From assembly GCA_947623455.1 (NCBI GenBank), contig OX392530.1:2827501-2891500 (forward strand): DNA of 64,000 bases. Reading direction: 5' to 3'. Position 1 is the first letter of the stretch, and each line of letters starts with the position of its first letter. The notes under the pieces were generated by a model. The model was not told where the DNA came from. It did no database searches and saw only the letters and a program-made list of their open reading frames with translations. Positions 58,936 to 64,000 of this stretch are shown here, one piece after another. Origin of the DNA: Mimachlamys varia. Lineage: Eukaryota > Mollusca > Bivalvia > Pectinida > Pectinidae. Position numbers and translations under genes: made by a program.

Positions 58936-60689
58936 AGGGGCATCCCGCGAAAGCCTAAATGCCTGTTCTTGAATATACATGGCGTCTGCACTACTAATTA
59001 TACTTTACTGTTATTCCCATATTCAAAGTCCATTCAAAATGTCTATATTGACCACTTGCAAAATCGCATTTCCCGGGAAAGCCCTGATAAAAATAGCGGA
59101 GATGACGCCACGTGACGGGTGTGCCGATCGGTTTGCCGGCAGGGGCCATACGGGAGGGGACGCGTAATGTATACGGCTGATGAAACAGTCCGTGTATAAC
59201 TTATTGAATCATATTCACATTAAAATAAGACATCAATTGCACACATACCGATATTCAAATGAAGAATAATTGTCGGCATATAGGCACCATATATCGACAC
59301 CAGGAATTGTCTATATTATATTTACCTGACCGAGACCGGTACACATGGGTACGGAATACGGCCATGGTACAAACCTTAATTTATGTAAAAGGTAATATTC
59401 ACGAACCCAACTTTTCAGATGATTTTATAAAATGTATATAGCATGTATTGAAAAGTACAAAAAAAAATATGAATGTTTGCGATTTTTTTTACAACTCAAT
59501 ATTTTGAGGATTTTTTTTCAAACTATCTATATATATATACCATGTACATTAATATTCATTTAAAATCTATCCAACTTTCAGCGTCTTCACACGTTAACAC
59601 TATCACGGAATGCGAATATTGAAGTCCATACACTCATATAACGCACCACACACTAAGCATGACTACATGCATAAAATGTATACGTATATCAGATTTGGAA
59701 CTGTTGAAACACTTATAACTACCCGTTATTAATATGTTATGATAATTCCGCTTTCTTTTACATCTTTTTTGGCGTCTTGTAAAGGGACGATGACCTTTTA
59801 AAAAAAACTGCAGGAATGGAATATACATATGTATATGTTGTATAACTTTGGGTATTTTTTTTCCCGTTATGTATATATTTCCATATCAAATTCAATACCG
59901 GGGTCGCAACCCAATGATATTTGTACCTTCAATAATTTATAGATTAGTATGAATACCATTTTTTTTTACGCGTGACAACATATTTTTTTATTCCTTTTGT
60001 CCAAATTGATGCCGTATGTACCTCGGTCGCACGTCCCGTTTTACAACGTAATCAAACGAATTTTTCTGTTATGATATATATTGTTTTTGAAAATGTCTTT
60101 CTTTCCAGCAATTATAATTAAATCATACTGTTTTACTGGAACATCAGATTTTATAAAGGGAATATTATAAAACACACTTTTAAGTTTAATATTACACACG
60201 CATTTATACAACAGAAGACTGAAACAGTTTCCCCTTGGGTAGCCCCAAAACCAAATCAAAGCTTTATTTGTGCATGTTACCGTTACACAGAAGAAATATG
60301 TAACATACACGTAATAGAGCAGGTAGTTTCTCCTTTGAATGCTTCCCATCTCTCAATATGATTTCGTAATGCAGTCTTGTGTCATATTTTGACCATTCGG
60401 CAACTTTTCGCTTAGTAGTTAGTTCTTATCGTGGTGTAACGGTAATACCAGATAGAGTGTTTACAATGGAAACGGCGCTCGCTGCGCATGCGTCGGTAGG
60501 TGGAAATCCCAATCCAGGCGTCTGGCCAGTCGTTTTGGAATTCCACTAGTTATTTTGAAATTATTTATTTTATGAATACATATCAGCAAAATCCGATCGT
60601 CGTAGTCCATAAGAATACCCACTCGATATGTGTATGTAATATTTTGAAAAAAAAATATGAAAAAAAGCTTACTTTCGCGGGATGCCCCT
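58936..60689. mobile_element. TTAA-flanked element, 1,754 bp, non-autonomous
   Basis: Terminal inverted repeats AGGGGCATCCCGCGAAAG at the left and CTTTCGCGGGATGCCCCT at the right, each bounded by TTAA. The inside is AT-rich with one more GC-rich patch (59090-59165). The longest open frame (102 codons, 60041-60349, minus) is not a recognisable transposase. Confidence 0.88.
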
Positions 60690-62409
60690 TTAAATCCTCT
60701 ATAGACATCGCACTATATACAAATGTAGCTGCACAGTTGTTCATCTCTTTCATTTTGTTCTTTTAAATTGTCTTAAATATGAACAGGCACAATTCTGAAG
60801 AAAAAAACTATAATATTTTCTGAATAATATCAAGTACATCTCATAATGTTCTGTCAAAAGCCAAGGTGGCCATGCCACCTTAGAGCAGAAGACATCTTGT
60901 TGCATTCTGGAAGCTAGGTCAATAATCATGACATATTATACAATGTATCTGTCAAGCACTCCCACTTCTTGTAAGCAATTGCAAGCAATAACAAACTTGG
61001 ACTGTAATGGAAGGCTGCCTTAATTTTCCAATCAATCTCAAAAATCATAAATGATACATACAAACCGATGGATCATGGATTGGGAACCTTCATATGCAAT
61101 TTCAAAAAGTCCTGTCAATCACCTCTTGAGATAAGAGTGAACACATGTACAATTGTACCAAACTTAACCCATGATGAATGCCTGGTAACCATATTTATTT
61201 GTGAATAGGGCTGAAATAAAAGCATTCACATGTACGGACCATGGTAAACCTATATGATTTGAAATCTAAGACGGATAGATCCATCGTCTGATAATCTGAC
61301 TTCCAAATTACCTTTGGTTGTTGGGAAACCTTCATGTGAAATTTAATAAAGATTCAGTACAATATATATACATCTCCAGAAAAAGTGATAACATAATTGA
61401 ACTCTCACATCCAAGATGACAGCCATCTTATGCTAGGCATTTCATTGTCCCAAGTATCAGCTCCCAAGATAAGCTAAAGCTTGCATTATATAAATAAGAA
61501 CTAAGCAGAACACCAACTGCACATACTGCAAACTTGAGATATATTTCTCAATGACACCTTGAGAAATATCATTAGTGAGAATTGTTCATCCAACGACAAC
61601 TGGCATGCAAAAGGTCACATGTGGCATGATACAGGAAGAATCATGCTTATTTGTTATAGCTGTAGTACATTAATGTAAATTAAACCTAAAGCTATGTGTA
61701 GCTCTATAACCCTTAACACCAGAGATCCCACAGGGATATTGGCATCTACCATTGTTTGGTCTCCATTTGTTCTTAAAAATTAGGATCATTTCCCTTCATT
61801 TCTTTCCTATTATTTGCTCTTAATTGGTAATTACATGAAATTTAGGAACTCCTTTTAAGAAATAGCAATTTAAGTCTTTAACTTTCAAATCAAAGATGGT
61901 TGCAAATTGTCTCTCAACAATTTTGTTTTTTAACATCTTAGATTTTGTCAATGAAAGTCTGTATTTACTGTATATAAACATACATTTTTAAAGAAATAAC
62001 TAACTTTAATTGACAAAATCAAAGATGATATCCTATCAATCACTTTGATCTTCTGATCAGTCCCAAAATCAAAAGAGCACAATTAGGGACCATGAGAAAT
62101 GTCAAGTATGCAGTATGAAGTTTGAGAAAGACCAATTCAGTACTTCTCAATAAATAGCAATAACAACTGTTTGAGGACTGGTGATCATGACGGGTGGTAA
62201 AATGATGGTGGACTGACAACGGACAATCTGTATCCATATGGACACAAAGCGACATGAACATTATTAGATGGTAGGCTAAAAATGTGTGTTTAGTACGTGT
62301 ACAATTTGACCTCTAGATCTGTATCATGGAAATCTAATCATGACCACCATTGAGGGTACTCAGTACTAAAGATGACACTTTGACTGTGCAACATACAGCA
62401 ATGGCTATA
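60690..62409. other. intron or intergenic, with a decayed pearl-like copy
   Basis: At about 61715-62285 sequence resembling the 52.5-kb element appears in decayed form (CAGAGATCCCACAGGGATAT at the start, CAAAGATG core traces, GATGGTAGGCTA at the end). The remainder has no recognised feature. Confidence 0.5.
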
Positions 62410-62416
62410 CACTGCC

Positions 62417-63462
62417 CTTCCCTCCCCAAACTGTGGCAGGGGCATCCTTTCCAAAACAGTGGCTGGGACATCCCTCCCCAAACTGTGGCTGGGGCATCCC
62501 TCCAACAAACTGTGGCAGAGGCATCCCTCCCCAAACTGTGGCAGTGGCATTCCTTCCCAAATTGTGGCAGTGGCATCCCTCCCCAAACTGTGGCAGAGGC
62601 ATCCCTCCCAAAACTGTGGTTGGGGCATCCCTCCCAAAACTGTGGCAGGGGCATCCCTCTCCAAACTGTGACAGGGGCATCCCTCCCCAAACTGTGGCTG
62701 GGGCATCCCTCCCCAAACTGTGGCTGGGGAATCCCTCCCAAAACTGTGGCTGGGGCATCCCTCCCCAAACTGTGACAGGGGCATCCCTCCCCAAACTGTG
62801 ACAGGGGCATCCCTCCCCAAACTGTGACAGGGGCATCCCTCCCCAAACTATGGCTGGGGCATCCCTCCCAAAACTGTGGCTGGGGCATCCCTCCCAAAAC
62901 TGTGGCTGGGGCATCCCTCCCCAAACTGTGACAGGGGCATCCCTCCCCAAACTGTGACAGGGGCATCCCTCCCCAAACTGTGACAGGGGCATCCCTCCCC
63001 AAACTGTGACAGGGGCATCCCTCCCCAAACTATGGCTGGGGCATCCCTCCCAAAACTGTGGCTGGGGCATCCCTCCCAAAACTGTGGCTGGGGCATCCCT
63101 CCCCAAACTGTGACAGGGGCATCCCTCCCCAAACTGTGGCAGGGGCATGCCTCCCCAAACTGTGACAGGGGCATACCTCCCCAAACTGTGGCTGGGACAT
63201 CCCTCCCCAAACTGTGACAGGGGCATCCCTCCCCAAACTGTGGCTGGGACATCCCTCCCCAAACTGTGACAGGGGCATCCCTCCCCAAACTGTGACAGGG
63301 GCATCCCTCCCCAAACTGTGGCAGGGGCATCCCTCCCCAAACTGTGACAGGGGCATCCCTCCCCAAACTGTGACAGGGGCATCCCTCCCCAAACTGTGGC
63401 AGGGGCATCCCTCCCCAAACTGTGGCAGGGCCATCCCTCCCAAAACTGTGGCTGGGGCATCC
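62417..63462. repeat. 26-bp tandem array, about 40 copies
   Basis: Units of 26 bp built on CATCCCTCCCCAAACTGTGG then CAGGGG. Subtypes differ by TGTGGC, TGTGAC or CAAAACTGTGG and occur in ordered blocks. Because 26 is not a multiple of three and the unit has no stop on the minus strand, open frames of up to 384 codons appear; all carry the same 26-residue period. No start context, splice signals or homology support a gene. Confidence 0.95.
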
Positions 63463-63774
63463 AAACATGAACCCAACATTTCATTAGTCCGGCATTAATA
63501 CAATATGCAATTAATAAATGGAAATGTAATGCAAGATTAACGAAGGAATCAAGCAACATGGCAAAAAGTTAGTTGACATACATGTTTTATTTTAGATGCA
63601 AATACTTACACCTTATGAACAACTGCACTGTAAATTTACACCAAATACAGATCACTGTGAACTGTCCTGAAGAGGTTACAACTCAGACAAACCATATAAA
63701 ACAGGACATATGTTTCATGCTATTACCTGGAATGGTCACATCATGTTATATAGGCCACATTCTGTATTGTTGTA

Positions 63775-63951
63775 CAGTAAAACCCCATTTTCTCAAATTC
63801 GCGGGGACCTGATCAATAGTTTTAGGAATACATGGTATTCGAGTAACCCGAAGTTGGTTGAATATGTAAGAAGTCAGTCAGGACCAAACAAACTGTTCGA
63901 CGAATGAGGGGTATTCGAGTTAACCTGATTCGAGTAAGTGGGGTTTTACGA
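63775..63951. mobile_element. pogo/Tigger-like MITE, about 177 bp
   Basis: Left end CAGTAAAACCCCATTTTCTC and right end GTGGGGTTTTACGA are imperfect inverse copies flanked by TA. Inner TCGAGT-type motifs are also inverted. Non-coding. Confidence 0.65.
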
Positions 63952-64000
63952 TACATTGAAATAATTCACTCTTGCTTTTTACAGCTAGTTAAATCATGTC

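Noticed and set aside
62405..63559. 384-codon minus-strand open frame as a repeat-protein gene
   Set aside because: It is produced by a 26-bp stop-free repeat; other frames give the same peptide. No homology, splice context or codon bias was visible.

Overview
This is a eukaryotic window, AT-rich and intron-rich, with consensus GT-AG splice sites throughout. It most likely comes from a bivalve mollusc. The basis is the repeat content: a pearl-like Helitron relative with about 155-bp core repeats, an ACGG-type microsatellite and a 3' hairpin, plus several short inverted-repeat elements. No bacterial features are present. The species cannot be named from the sequence alone.

Two protein genes are visible, both on the minus strand in head-to-tail order. 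(1) WASHC5 (strumpellin, a core subunit of the WASH actin-regulatory complex) starts at ATG 37214 and runs leftward through 20 phase-consistent coding exons to 1465. These give 867 codons, about three quarters of the usual protein of about 1,160 residues; the C-terminal exons lie beyond the left edge. (2) An inactive rhomboid (iRhom, RHBDF1/2 or rhomboid-5 family) occupies 45285-56971 in 12 coding exons with about 687 residues up to the stop. Its N-terminal cytoplasmic exons lie to the right of the window. It has the iRhom cysteine-rich lumenal domain and the GPAG motif without the catalytic serine.

Most of the DNA is intron and repeat. From left to right: a 33-bp array (1-270), a roughly 150-bp repeat (905-1300), short arrays and an inverted-repeat element around exons 18-20, a 66-bp array after exon 13, a huge 52-bp array of about 14.6 kb (12945-27600) in intron 8, a 56-bp array of about 3.5 kb in intron 7, a 46-bp array in intron 6, a 98-bp array in intron 4, the intergenic or iRhom 3' region (38.5-45.2 kb), small duplications inside iRhom introns, a pearl-like element (52.49-54.74 kb), a 23-bp array (56.04-56.71 kb), a 1.75-kb TTAA-flanked element, and a 26-bp array (62.4-63.46 kb).

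The most unusual pattern is that at least eight of these tandem arrays are built from an exon edge. Each unit carries a splice site plus roughly 15-40 bp of adjoining coding sequence, and the genuine exon edge is the terminal copy of the array. Five arrays are built on donors (WASHC5 exons 8, 13, 18, 20; one iRhom exon) and three on acceptors (WASHC5 exons 5 and 7; one iRhom exon). The largest puts roughly 280 copies of a GTAAGT donor into a single intron. I report this as a possible undescribed class of exon-edge minisatellite. The observation is read directly from the sequence; any function is inference.
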